Origin: Chalciporus piperatus
Taxonomy: Eukaryota; Basidiomycota; Agaricomycetes; Boletales; Boletaceae
Reading direction: 5' to 3'
Assembly (NCBI GenBank): GCA_038093975.1
Contig: JBBPTG010000043.1
Location: 62,001-126,000 of the forward strand
Length of the DNA: 64,000 bases
In this document: positions 46,301 through 57,385 of the stretch, piece after piece
Numbering within the stretch: position 1 is the first letter of the stretch
Layout: every line of letters starts with the position of its first letter
Position numbers and translations under genes: made by a program
Notes under the pieces: generated by a model
What the model was told of the DNA's origin: nothing
What the model saw: the letters and a program-made list of their open reading frames with translations, nothing else
Databases searched by the model: none

Positions 46301-49300
46301 AACAGCAGACGTCCTTTTCCGTGGCCTCGCCTCCACCTCGCAAGTGAAATGCGGCGAGGACTGGAAGAAATGCCTCGCCAATCTGGCCCTACTCGCTCTG
46401 GAGCTCCAGCGCGCTAGAAGGCTGCTTCGACTCCACCTGGAGCACCTCCGGGAGGAGTTCTTCAAGGAACTCGAAAACAAGGGGTGTGATGGGTGGGATG
46501 CCGAGCAACATCCAGATTGGTTGCTCATTCAGGTATATATGCCATGTTTCGAATGCGTATACCACTGGCTGACATATTGTCTGGTACCAGTTGCAAGGCA
46601 ATTTCCTTGTTCGACATGTCCAAGTAAAGGTTGCCGCTCAAATGATATCGCCGCGGTCAGGAGGGAACACAGCTATGCAGCTAAACATGGGCGAAGGAAA
46701 GTCATCCGTGATCGTCCCAATTGTTGTTGCCGTACTTGCGGATGGAGATCAAATGGTTCGCGTCATCGTTCCCAAAGCGCTGACGGCTCAAATGTTCCAA
46801 CTCCTTGTCGACCGCCTTAGCGGACTCACCGATCGGCGGATATACTACTTGCCATTCTCCCGTTCCCTTGAGATAACTCCTCAAGGAGTCAACACTCTCC
46901 ATCAGCTCATGGAAGAATGCATGCGTACTCGTGGCATCCTGATCACCCAACCCGAATATATCTTGTCGCTCAAGCTAATAAGCGTGGAGAAGCAGCTTCC
47001 GTCGGCCCACTGCAGTGTCATAGCAAATCGCCTACTGGTGCTTCAGAAGTGGTTGCATTCTCATGCGCGCGATATCCTTGACGAGAGCGACGAAATTCTT
47101 CACGTCCGCTACCAACTTGTGTACACCATTGGGCTTCAACAACCCGTCGAAGGATTTCCCGCGAGATGGACGACAACTCAACAAGTGCTCAATCTCGTGA
47201 AGAAACATGCATCTCCCCTCCGTGACCTCTTCCCACTCAGCGTTGAGTACGAATGTCGGCGCTCGGGATCTTTCCCTCACTTCCGTGTCATGAGAAGTGA
47301 CGCTGGTCAGGAGTTGTTATCGCGGGTGGTGCAAGATGTGATGGCCGGTTTTCTTCCAAACTTTGGCTTCGAACGGTTACCCTCGAGGCTCAAAGACGCG
47401 ATTACGTGCTTCATCTCCTCCAAAGACGTATCGCCGTCGACGGCGAAGTTGGTGGAGGCACATACTCGTAGGAGTGCTCTGTGGAATGGTCTGCTGCTAC
47501 TACGTGGTCTCTTGGCTACTGGCATTCTTTCATTCGCATTCATGGAGCGGCGGTGGCGCGTGGACTATGGCCTTGCCCCACATCGCACGATGCTTGCTGT
47601 TCCATATCGAGCGAAAGATGTCCCAGCACAACGGGCTGAATTCGGTCATCCGGATGTCGCCATCATGCTCACATGCCTCTCGTACTACTACGGCGGTCTC
47701 ACCGAGGAGCAGTTGAGGGTTTGCTTTGAACTTCTATTCAAACAGGAGGACCCATCATCGGAGTACGAGAGCTGGGTTCAAGATTGTCGCCTTCTTCCAA
47801 AATTTCTTCAGAGCTTGAGCGGCATCAACGTCAAGTCGTCTGAGCAATGGAACACGCACCTCGTTCCTATGTTCTCCTGGAATCAGGCGACGATCGACTT
47901 TTACCTTTCGAGAGTCGTGTTTCCGAAGGAAGCCAAGGAGTTCCCGTCGAAGCTATCGTGCTCAGGTTGGGATCTAGCCGAAAACAAAGATCGTTTGACG
48001 ACTGGTGAGTGGTTGGCTGTGGTTGTGTAGTTGGGCTCTCTCATCGAGCGATGCCTTAGGTTTTTCGGGAACCAACGATGGACGTTATCTGCTACCAGTG
48101 CCCATCACTCAGGATGATCCAGACCATCAACGAGGAACGAATGCGCGGGTGCTCGCCTACCTCTTACAGCCCGAAAATAACTTCTACATGCTAACCACCT
48201 ACGAGGACGGCGAGCGACGGAGCACGCACGAGTTCCTCGAGATGGTAGCTGCTCAAGAACCCGAGATTCGAGTTCTGCTGGATGTTGGTGCCCAGATGCT
48301 GGATCTTCGGAACAACGAGCTGGCCGCAGCATGGCTCGGATGCAGTCAGAATGCTTCTGCTGCTGTTTATTTTAACGAAGATGACGAGCTGACGGTGCTC
48401 ACACGGGATGGGAATACGCAGCTCCTGTTATCGTCACCGTTCGCACAACAGCTTGACCAGTGCATCGTCTATCTCGATGATGCTCATACACGTGGTACCG
48501 ACATGAAGCTCCCAAGAGGGTTCCGAGCGGCCGTCACACTGGGCCCCAAGGTGACGAAGGATCGTTTGGTTCAAGGTATGCCTTTTTTGTGTCGATTGTT
48601 ATGCGCGAATATCAACGCTCGTTGCTCCAGGCTGTATGCGGATGCGGAAGCTCGGTCACGGTCATTCTGTGATGTTTTTCGCGCCTCTTGAAGTCGACCT
48701 GAGCATCCGCGCCGTGGCTGGAAAAGGGAAGGAGGACATCATCGACGCAACAGATATCTTACACTGGGCGATACGCGAAACCTGCAAGGATATTCAACAC
48801 CGCGCAGCTCATTGGGCACAACAAGGGATAGACCATACGTCCCGATATAGCATTTGGTCTCGTTTCTGCAGGAACGAGATAACTGCGAAGCAGTTGTCGG
48901 ATGAATGGCTCCAACCGGAAGCGAAATCCCTGGTTTCTCTCTATTCCCCAAACCACCCTTCGATTCCCTCCGCTCTCAAAGTGCCAGAGATACGTGAACG
49001 TTGCATCAGCCTAGGGGTTCGATCGCTTCGTGACGTCAGCATAGATGAGGAACAGGAAAGAGAGATCATCCATGAGCTTGAGCGGGAGAGACAAGCAGTG
49101 AAGCCTCCGCCGAAGGCACAACCTGCGAAGCATTCACTTCATCAGGATGTCGTTTCATTCGTGAAGACAGGCATCGTTCCCCAAGAAACCAAGATCTTTC
49201 TCCCGATCTTTGGCACGCTTGAGAGGAGTTCTGCAGCGACCAACGAAGCCCACATTTGGAGTCCCTTTGTGTTGGCGACGATGGACTTTTGCACGACGGT

Positions 49301-50000
49301 TGTTTCGACGACTGGGATGATGGATGAGTATCTTCGTCCTGTTCAGTGGATCGTTTCAGGGAAGACGGCTCACAACGACGTGCTCGTTCTTCTCAGCCCT
49401 TATGAAGTCGAGCGCTTGATGCCAGACATTAGGTTGAGCAAGAAAGTTCACCTTCACCTATACACCCCCCGGACCACCAAGTTGATGAAACCCTGTGACG
49501 ATCTCAAACTGTACAGCATTCCCAGTGTCCCCATTGACTGGACGCCTCCTTGGGCACTGGTCGATCAACTCAATGCCTTCGCTGGCCAATTATACTTCAG
49601 TGACTACGCCGCTTATATCCGATTGTGTCGTTTCCTGTGGGTGTACGCGAAAGACCTGCAAGAGAAGGAAGGCATCCGTGTACAGAGCGATGGATTCATC
49701 GCACCGAAGAACCGACCACTCTACCTGCAAAGCACTGGCGAGACCTTCACGAATTCGCCACTGCTTTCTCTCAGGGTGTTGACTGGTCTTCGAAGAAAAG
49801 GCATGCGCTTCGCTCCGACGCATATCGGAAAACTCCTCGATGGACGGTTGTTGAGTGAAAGAGACTTTGAAGCTACTGGTGTCAATGTGCGTTTCACTTA
49901 CCGTTTGCCTCGCAATTGACCGAGTGATTGACCGAACGTTAATCTTATCGTTCAGAACGATGACATGGAGTTGGACCTCGAGTTGGACCTCATGGGATGA
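40307..50000 (+). CDS. Giant DUF6606/DUF3638/DUF3645 protein with SecA/helicase-like core
   Basis: Eight exons, 40307-40601, 40649-43710, 43762-43836, 43890-46532, 46591-48004, 48060-48575, 48631-49886 and 49956-50000, give 3,101 residues with every phase matching. The start HTLEYIVTHVFCPPRLP and TFFIRAQNAGVVFRKQ mark DUF6606. The DUF3638 core has QLNMGEGKSSVIVP (Walker A, nt 46681-46722), ILITQPEYILSLKL and ILDESDEIL (a DEAD-like Walker B, about 47,071), followed by DUF3645 (ILSFAFMERRWRVDYG, then FGHPDVAIMLTCLSYYYGG). Fungal and oomycete genomes carry this family, often labelled ubiquitinyl hydrolase, but its activity is not established. No signal peptide or membrane helix is seen. If the last intron is retained, the protein ends at 49919; splicing adds the acidic tail DDMELDLELDL. 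Intact over 9.7 kb, so probably under selection. Confidence 0.88.
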
Positions 50001-50591
50001 AATTTGTGAACTGGAACATGGAAGTTCTGTAAAGAATCACGATGAGTGCCAGTGACGAATCGTTGTATGAATTGTATGAAGTTTCTTTGACAAATCGACT
50101 TGCTCCCTCTGGATGACTCTTCATGAAGGGGCTGGGTGAAAAAGCAATCTCCAGGTTTACGGCGATCGCCAGGTGAAGTTAGTACTGACCCAGGTGCGGA
50201 ATTTAAGAATTCACTCGAATAGTCGGAATAAACGATTCGCATGGAAGACGTCACCTAATCCTTGACCTATGTAGTAATCACGAATTTCTCCGCTGCGCGC
50301 GATGTGACGTTCAACGTTCAGGCCATCACCAACTTGAAGTTAGGTTACGCCGGGGCCCGGGACCACTGCGGTTTGGTTCTTAGTCTCCCCGATAAAGATG
50401 CATTCTCAGTCAATTCTCAGTGCGACCCTTCGAGTCCGTTCTCACCAAGATCTCCACCTACTCCGACCAGCCTGACTCCAAAGTTCAAACTTCCACTCAT
50501 GAGTGCACTCAAGTCTTGGCTCAGAGAGGCAATCCCTCCCAAATGGACTTTCAGAGTCGAGGATTAGACTGGTGACCAATCCGTCTATGAG
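50001..50591. other. Intergenic, nothing recognised
   Basis: The 3' side of the giant gene. The short plus-strand frame at 50262-50567 has no family likeness. Confidence 0.45.
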
Positions 50592-51043
50592 GCAAGCACT
50601 GCCTCCGCCAGTTGACCACCGTTTCCACCGCCTGGGAAGCCACCAGTTCCACCGATTCCACCTTGAGAGAGGTGCCAGTGTTAGGAACGGCTGCGAGCAG
50701 CGGCAAACCCGAGGTGGACGAAAGCAGCGAGAGCGATAGAGACGGATGATGATCGGGTTCCGAGGTAGAAGAAACTTTCACTGAACGCGAGTTTTCAGAT
50801 GAAGTTGGGATAGTATGCTTCAACTGGTCGCCCCTTTATGCTTCCTGGGAAGCGAGATGAGACTGACCACAGTGTGTTACCTCTGGTGGTCACTGACGTT
50901 TGAAGAATACTAGTTCATGGAGCAAATCGCGACTCATCCGTGCAGTCGCATTTTCGCCAATTGGGCTGATAACGTCGCCATTGGTCAAGCCATCCGCCGG
51001 GTTGGATTATTCGGACCGCTTGCAAGTCAAGGTTGCGGGAGGT
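50592..51043 (-). pseudogene. Inverted, truncated copy of the Gly-rich secreted-protein gene
   Basis: The minus strand here matches 55664-56346 (plus) through the upstream region, the leader, the signal-peptide coding part and one repeat unit. Shared landmarks, read on the minus strand, include CTTGACTTGCAAGCGG, GGTTTGCCGCTGCT and CCGTTCCTAACAC. The start codon region of the intact gene (around 55,955-55,965) is missing, two short indels shift the frame, and the 45-base repeats are reduced to one. It cannot make the secreted protein and is a broken duplicate. Confidence 0.75.
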
Positions 51044-52111
51044 CCTAGGACTCCTACTATCCTACATACGTACTACATCAACTTAGACTCGGCGCACCAA
51101 TTATCGTACAAATCTGCGTTCGCGCCATAACCAAGTATCCATTACTCCAAGTTGAACCTATCGCCCCAAGCACCAACGTGAGCACAAGTCATCGGAAAAA
51201 AAACATAGGGAGCGACGTACACTTTGCTGCGCCAATCCTGACCGATGACAGGCTTCTCTTCACTCTCTAACATGTGGCTGACCCACCCAAAAGGGTGTCC
51301 AGTATCAATCATGGACGAACGCTTCGCGGAGACGATCTTGAACTGAGACCTACTCTCAAATGAATGAATGATTTGTTCCTTCTCCTTGTGGCCTTCTTTG
51401 TGGCGCATGAAAAGCTGAAGTGGTAGATGAATACGGTTTTCGGTGCCTTTGAAGCCGAACATACTCACGTTTTGTAGAACGTGGGTTCGATTCGCTTCGT
51501 CAGGCAACCTGGCCTCCTCCACCCGGTCCCTGACAGAGACCAGCTGACCATCGACGTACTCCATTCCGGTCCTAATGGCATCAGCGAGCGCTTTCTTGAT
51601 CTGCCTCTTGACTAGTCCCGCCGCGAGTGGTTTCATCGTCCTGTACAAGAGGTCGTGCTTCGAATCCCGAATACTGAACTTGAGCGGCCCGACTTTGACG
51701 TGTACGTCCTTGACTTTAAAGACGGAGCTGCGATCCTTGCCCGCTGAAACGAAATGAACAACAGCTGTGAGGCCAGACCCCCCGATGACTACATCTGCCA
51801 TTCCAGAGTCTGCAACCTTCGGGAAGCCGGTCTTCTTGCGGAAAAAAAAATTATATCCCGCATATCTGCCTGCATCTGAGAGAACGTGAACGTGAACTCG
51901 TGCTGATGTTCGTCGGGAATCTTCTTGTGTGGGCTAAATTTGAGGTAGTTGTGGGCGACAAAGGTGATGATGTTAGGGCAGAGATTTTGACCCTGGAGAG
52001 TCAAATTCTCGAGGACGAAATCCAAAGAATCGTCGGAATACTCGATGCGAGGGATAGGAAAGTATCCAATCTACCCATCATTTCAGATAATGAGCGGCTC
52101 AAGCATCCGCA

Positions 52112-52141
52112 GACATACCTTATCAAGACATGCCTTATCAA
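52112..52141. repeat. 15-base tandem duplication inside the HAM1-like gene
   Basis: GACATACCTTATCAA is followed directly by GACATGCCTTATCAA. It lies at an intron donor; on the minus strand the two copies offer GTATGT and GCATGT as alternative splice sites. If the GT site is used, five extra residues enter the protein. Confidence 0.6.
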
Positions 52142-53043
52142 CCAATGCTGGCACATATGTCAGACCACAATTCTGACTTGAATTCGAGACCGCCTTCGCT
52201 ATCGAAGAGTAGGTCCTGAGTTAAGCGAGCCCAATCTTCACCAAATTGTTTGTTGAGTGGATCGTCTCCCATGGCGTAGAACCAGTCGCCAATGAAGTTG
52301 AACAGATTGTCGAAGTGAGCCTTGTATTTCTGATCCCAGAATTTCCTACCGGACTCGCGAATGTCCTTACCTTCGCGAGGGCACTCGTCTTCAAGAACAT
52401 AGCCCGCCTCCAGCAAGAGCTGCCAAATGTCGTCATGATACGCAAGCGATACAAGAAAGCGTGCACACTTTGTGAACGAAAGTATCAACACGCTTAACCC
52501 AATTGCGGAAATCTTCATCTCGACGAGCATCATCCCTGAGGGCGCTGATGGAATCGAGGATGATATGCATGCTTTTATAATTAGCGAAGCGTTCGAGAAG
52601 CTCCCGGAGCTCGAAGAAAGAATGGCGGATGATGGGACCCTATGAAAGCATGAGTTGGAGATCGAGTCTCTAGGGGATGGTTAGTACCTTGAGGATTATT
52701 TCCTGGCCACATTCTGAATAGTATTCCGCGGCAGCAGACAAAAGCCACTTGATGGCGTCTTGGTAATCACTCTGCTTCTGACATTCGATCATGACTTTCT
52801 TGCCACATAGATAAACTGATCTCGCCGCTCTTCGGGGAAGTGTTCTTCCATCAGGAACTGGCGGCCTTTTTGAGCATGCTCACTGGCTCGCTGATTGTTG
52901 TGCGGTAACGTTTCGGCAAATTTATCCTTAGATGCGAGTTGGGATAAGGGAATTAGAGGTACGCGGATGTACAACTCACTTTGACGCGTCCCATGACATC
53001 ACGTTTCTTCTCTGTTTGAGTAGTGCGTGCCGAGCAGCTCCCC

Positions 53044-53059
53044 TCACTAGTACTAGTGC
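53044..53059. repeat. Second copy of the CTCACTAGTACTAGTG motif
   Basis: Same 16 bases as the start of the palindrome at 25526-25543. It lies between exons of the HAM1-like gene. Its meaning is unknown. Confidence 0.35.
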
Positions 53060-54059
53060 AAGTCAATGATTAGTGTGTGTATTACAAGGGACAACACGAC
53101 TTGCCTGGGTTGTCGACCAACTTGCTGCACCTCGTCAACAGCCTCGCTGATATCAACGGCACGATCTTGAACATCTTGGGCTGCCTCCTTTCCCTTGCTC
53201 ACAGCCTGACTGCCAGATATCTCTTCACCTTCGCCCGTCCGAAGCTTGGGCCCAGCAGCACGGGGGTGCTGTTCAAGGCGGATGTTAGTGCGTGGTATTG
53301 GCACGTCAAGTGTCGGTGTTTCATCAGTGCCCGTCTTGGTCCTTTGTGACAAACTCGCCCTCCGTCGCAGCTTCGTCGACGTGAGCAAGCACTTCCTCGT
53401 CTGGCTTGTTAGCCTCCGCTGCCTTCACAACACCTTTCGCGAGAAGATCGCGCCCAATGACGGAGAAATCGGCCATGAGTTTTCGAACCTCAGAGTTCGT
53501 CACTATGAGCGTAAGGAGAGTGCGAAGATGGTGAATGCCTGCGAAGCCCGGTGACCCCCCGGTCAATAACGATGCATCAGGCTAAATAGGTGCACATATG
53601 CCCACCTACACGACACTCTTCGTCCTCAATGAGCTCAGCCGATGGAGCTTCCCCGGGCGTGACACTCTCAAATGAAATGGGACGGGTGTTTCGTTCAACG
53701 ATGCGTCGAGCGGTCTCGATGACCTCGCGCAAATCTTGGATAAGCCGTTTTCCCTTCGGGGACAGCTTGTCGGTATCGACGGTAGAGGCGCCTTTGAGAT
53801 ACATCAACACCCTGTCAATTTGGTCGTTGTCGGGAATTCGTCCTTTCCTGAATGCCTGGATGACACGGTAAAGATGAAGCTGGTTCACGGTGATGTGATC
53901 AGTCATGCTTCACGTCAAAGCGTGATTGAATCCTACCTTCCTGCCGACATCCACCGCCTGGGCCTCTCCGTCGATGGGGGGTGTTCTGAGATCTCCTGCG
54001 GTGCTGGAGGTAAAGACATTGTGTGCGGGGAAGTTGACTTGACCCAAACAGCCACTGAC

Positions 54060-54812
54060 ATGCATCGTCTCGGTGTTGGTCTAGCAGCATTCGAGCGTCA
54101 ACAAAAATCTCAACGCTCGTTTGCTACACTCTCATCAGAGCTATCAAAGGCTCAGGTTGACCACCTTCAATCGCAGCTCACCCAATTCCGCACCGCCCTC
54201 GCCCATTTCGCGAAAACACACCGAGACTCGATACGAAGCGACCCCAAGTTCCGCCATGCCTTCCAGCAGATGTGCTCGTCGATTGGTGTCGATCCGCTTG
54301 CTGGTCCCAAAAAGGGTGGATGGTGGGCTGAATTGCTTGGGATGGGCGATTGGCAGTACGAACTCGGCGTTCAGATCGTCGACGTGTGTGTGAGTACGAG
54401 GGAACGGAATGGAGGACTCGTAGAAATGGGAGAGCTCGTTAGGATGGTCAGTAAACTGCGGGGAGTTGAGAGCGGGGTTATAACGGAAGAGGACGTAATT
54501 CGGAGTATCAAGACACTTCAACCTCTCGGAGCTGGCTACGAAGTGATTGATGTGGGAGGAGGGGGGAAAATGGTGCGAAACGTGGTGAAAGAGCTCGACG
54601 AGGATCAGGGCATCATACTTGCAGAGGCACAGGTAGAGGGTGGGAGGATTGTTGAGGAAATCTTGGTGACCCGGCGTGGGTGGACTTACGAAAGGGCGAG
54701 GACTGCCCTAGAGAACATGCTTCTTCGCGACGGACTATGTTGGCTCGATGCACAGGACGAACGCCATGGCAGAGCTTACTGGGTCCCCTCAGCGATGGGA
54801 TGGGATGAATGA
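54060..54812 (+). CDS. SNF8: ESCRT-II subunit SNF8 (Vps22/EAP30)
   Basis: A single open exon of 250 residues. The chosen start gives MHRLGVGLAAFERQQ, which matches the conserved MHRxGVG start of SNF8, so the longer in-frame start at 53736, antisense to the HAM1-like gene, is rejected. Family blocks follow: KFRHAFQQMCSSIGVDPLA, GWWAELLGMGDWQYELGVQI, RNGGLVEMGEL, then winged-helix segments ending DGLCWLDAQ and the terminal YWVPSAM. Length agrees with the human protein (258). SNF8 pairs with Vps25 and Vps36 in ESCRT-II, which sorts ubiquitinated cargo into multivesicular bodies on endosomes. It is divergent from the HAM1-like gene with 153 bases between start codons, so they may share a promoter. 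Confidence 0.93.
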   Translation: MHRLGVGLAAFERQQKSQRSFATLSSELSKAQVDHLQSQLTQFRTALAHFAKTHRDSIRSDPKFRHAFQQMCSSIGVDPLAGPKKGGWWAELLGMGDWQYELGVQIVDVCVSTRERNGGLVEMGELVRMVSKLRGVESGVITEEDVIRSIKTLQPLGAGYEVIDVGGGGKMVRNVVKELDEDQGIILAEAQVEGGRIVEEILVTRRGWTYERARTALENMLLRDGLCWLDAQDERHGRAYWVPSAMGWDE

Positions 54813-55663
54813 CTTTGGCCGCATCTGTTGCATTCTTGCATTCTTCCCAATTGAGAGCTTTCGTCACAGAACAAAGTACGTTTCTGTTCTCTTCCAAGTT
54901 TGAATCTGGCGTGCCACTAATCGCATAGCGTAAAGTCAACTTCTGACACTCGCGTCCTCGGATATACATATGTGCGCAGTCGATGGGCCCAACTCGCATT
55001 CGCTCAAGAAGGTGTTTCACTCGTGTTATATGAAATTACGGACTCACCACTCTCGGGTCGAAGTGTTCTATGAGTCACAGTACAGGTAAACCGATTTCTT
55101 TGAAAGCTCTTTGTTCTGGCAGACCCTGTTATTGTTCGCCTCAGAAACCATCTATTACGACGCCCACTCAATTCAGACGAGAGACCATCATGGATTTTGG
55201 CGATTGGTCTTATTCGCGTCCGAACGGTAGCCTGTCGGTTCTGAATTCACCGATTACTTGTCTGAGGGAGAAGTTAGCGCTATCCGGTGAAGTTCCATTT
55301 TTGCTGCATACTGACGGCTCTAATAACTTGTATGAATCCCCCTCACGTCGAAAGAAGACTAGATTGCCCATGATCCTGAATGTGCGGGCCCTCATTCAAA
55401 GAATCATTACTAGGAGGGTGTGCTTCGCATCCAAACCGAATTCCGTGTGCCCATACGGTGCACAGTTTCATCTTGATTTCACAGAGAGAACAGCTTCGAG
55501 GCTCCAAAGTCATTCCTGGTGTGTGTGATGCGTGTTTCATCTCTGACCGGTTGCTCTTCCAAGGATATAGTGATGCGGCCTTCGGAAGGGTATCCAATTT
55601 CTCCAGATCGCAGCAAGCTCGCACTGTAGATGCTTGCCAACCCGAAGATGACCGCCAATATGA
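54813..55663. other. Intergenic, no supported gene
   Basis: Open frames at 55070-55528 (plus) and 55343-55669 (minus) overlap each other and lack family likeness. No convincing splice extension was found. Confidence 0.45.
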
Positions 55664-56346
55664 CCTCACGTAACCTTGACTTGCAAGCGGTCCGAATAAT
55701 CCAACCCGGTGGATGGCTTTACCAATGGCGGCGTTATCAGCTCATCCATTCCCAATTTGCGAAAATGCGACTGCGGATGAGTCGCGATTGGCTCCATGAG
55801 CTATTCTTCGAACGTCAGTGACTACCTGAGGTAACATAGATCAGTCTCATCTCGCTTCCCAGAGAGCATTAAAGGACGACCGGTTGAAGCATACTATCCC
55901 AACTTCCCCTGAAAACTCAGTTTCTTCTACCTCAGAACTCGATCATCATCACAATCATCATGCGTCTCTCTATCGCTCTCACTGCTTTCGTCTACCTCGG
56001 GTTTGCCGCTGCTGCAGCCGTTCCTAACACCGGCACCTCTCAAGGTGGAGTCGGCGGCGGCGTCGGTGGAACTGGTGGCTTCCCAGGCGGTGGAAAAGGT
56101 GGTTCAACTGGTGGAGGCAGTGGCTTCCCAGGCGGTGGAACAGGTGGTTCAACTGGTGGAGGCAGTGGCTTCCCAGGCGGTGGAACAGGTGGTTCAACTG
56201 GTGGAGGCAGTGGCTTCCCAGGCGGTGGAACAGGTGGTTCAACTGGCGGAGGCAGTGGCTTCCCTGGTGGAAACGGTGGTTCGTCTGGCGGAGGCAGCGG
56301 CTTCCCTGGTGGAAATGGTGGTTCAACTGGCGGAGGCAGTGGCTTC
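55664..56346 (+). repeat. Inverted-duplication arm B (partner of 50592-51043)
   Basis: It matches the reverse complement of 50592-51043 over the whole promoter-proximal region and the first part of the Gly-rich gene, with many point differences and small indels. Together the two arms flank the HAM1-like gene and SNF8, about 4.6 kb apart. Confidence 0.7.
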
Positions 56347-56451
56347 CCCGGTGGAAACGGTGGTGGAAACGGCGGTGGAAACGGCGGAATCCCCTCTGGA
56401 TCTTTCTCTCACCCATCCCCCACCGGCACCTCCCCGGCTCCTGGTGTTTAA
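55960..56451 (+). CDS. Secreted glycine-rich repeat protein
   Basis: A single exon of 163 residues. The first 20 residues (MRLSIALTAFVYLGFAAAAA) are a strong signal peptide. The mature part consists of repeats of the type GGSTGGGSGFPGG, four with an exact 15-residue period, then shorter versions, and a Ser/Pro/Thr-rich tail (HPSPTGTSPAPG). The composition suggests an extracellular, flexible wall or matrix protein; there is no enzyme motif and no Cys. A shifted frame is also open across the repeats, as expected for a low-complexity gene. A broken copy lies inverted at 50592-51043. Function is inferred only from composition. The repeat makes length variation between strains likely. Confidence 0.75.
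   Translation: MRLSIALTAFVYLGFAAAAAVPNTGTSQGGVGGGVGGTGGFPGGGKGGSTGGGSGFPGGGTGGSTGGGSGFPGGGTGGSTGGGSGFPGGGTGGSTGGGSGFPGGNGGSSGGGSGFPGGNGGSTGGGSGFPGGNGGGNGGGNGGIPSGSFSHPSPTGTSPAPGV
56098..56367 (+). repeat. 45-base coding minisatellite
   Basis: Units start at 56098, 56143, 56188 and 56233 with an exact 45-base period, then continue as 42-base units in which GGTGGAAC is replaced by GGAAACGG-like sequence. All units are multiples of three, so copy changes keep the frame. Confidence 0.85.
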
Positions 56452-57385
56452 CACCGTGTTCCAAATTACCCCCACTCCTGCCTCCTCCTGAGCTTGATAC
56501 AGGGTAGGTATTCGATTCGCGAACGTTGTCTCTCGTAGCTGTGGCTGACCTCGGATTTTCACAGAATGTTCACTATCCTCACTCTGGGACAAGCCATTGC
56601 TTTCTTGATCGATTGGCGGGTCGGGGGTGAATAAATAGCGTTTTGTGCATAGAAATAGATATCTTCTTGACCGCCTGCTGTGTACGCTGCCATTGCTCAT
56701 AAACATGGACGTCTTCCAACGCCTGATCTACACCGAGTGTATCAAGAAATGACCACTTCCACGGTTGCGTAAGGCGGACAATAATTTCGACCGAGGCAAG
56801 GTTATGCTGTTACTGTTATAAATGCTGCGGACCTTTGATTCAGAACTTTGTTCGTTGGCATTGAACCGAAAAGATGACTTCTTCCGTCGTCCAACCTTTT
56901 AATGGTGGATAATTCATATCATTCAGTGGTGTTTCCCACTCCAAAGTCGAAGCACTGTATCAAACGTGAGCGGAAATTTTCGAGGTGTACTTAGTGGAAC
57001 AATAGCCTCTGCAGGGTGCGGCCAGGTGGTTTTCGACGCGTGGTTGGCATCACATCCTAGTGGAGGGTGAACGACAGACTTTGGGCAAGCTTGAAGAAGC
57101 TTCGGGACTGGCTCGAAGAACAAGTCACGGACATATGACAAAGAATCACCAACCCTCGTTCGGTCTGATTGGGCCAACGGGTAACGACACGACACGGTAC
57201 GATAAGGATTAGCGTTCGATCTAGTTTCTGAGAAGACGGTCTCCGGCGCTCCTGGGGTGTATTCTGTTTGAGGAGGTTGTAGTACAGGGCGGTATCACGA
57301 ACGCGAAAACAACTTGTGCGAGTACAAGGCGGATGGAATATATATGGGACTTGACGACGACGACGTGTAGATGACTCTTCGCGTT
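56452..57385. other. Region between convergent Gly-rich and HAP3 genes
   Basis: It holds the 3' ends of both genes. The minus-strand frame at 56923-57195 has no family likeness. Confidence 0.5.

Larger units (their letters stand above)
51142..53906 (-). pseudogene. HAM1-like gene with several frame disruptions
   Basis: Read from ATG 53906-53904, the exons show family sequence in order: VMYLKG-like start (RVLMYLKGASTVDTDKL), RLIQDLREVIETARRIV, KLMADFSVIGRDLLAKG, GRQFLMEEHFPEERRDQF, HSFFELRELLERF, HFDNLFNFIGDWFYAMG, FVLENLTLQGQNL and, to the stop at 51142-51144, ADVVIGGSGL onward. Several joints need a frame change rather than an intron: the nine-A run 51842-51850 (FRKKTGFPK lies in the next frame), near 52151-52163, near 52793, and possibly 53326-53350. 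The Pfam families HAM1_N and HAM1_C are common in fungi and their biochemical role is unclear. The lesions point to a recently inactivated gene, unless they are sequence errors; neighbouring long genes show none. Confidence 0.65.

Noticed and set aside
53736..54059. In-frame N-terminal extension of SNF8
   Set aside because: It is antisense to the HAM1-like first exon and lacks family likeness; the conserved MHRLGVG start lies at 54060.
56003..56491. Second long frame across the Gly-rich repeats (Val/Ala/Glu-rich)
   Set aside because: It arises from the in-frame 45-base repeats; only the 55960 frame has a start with a signal peptide.
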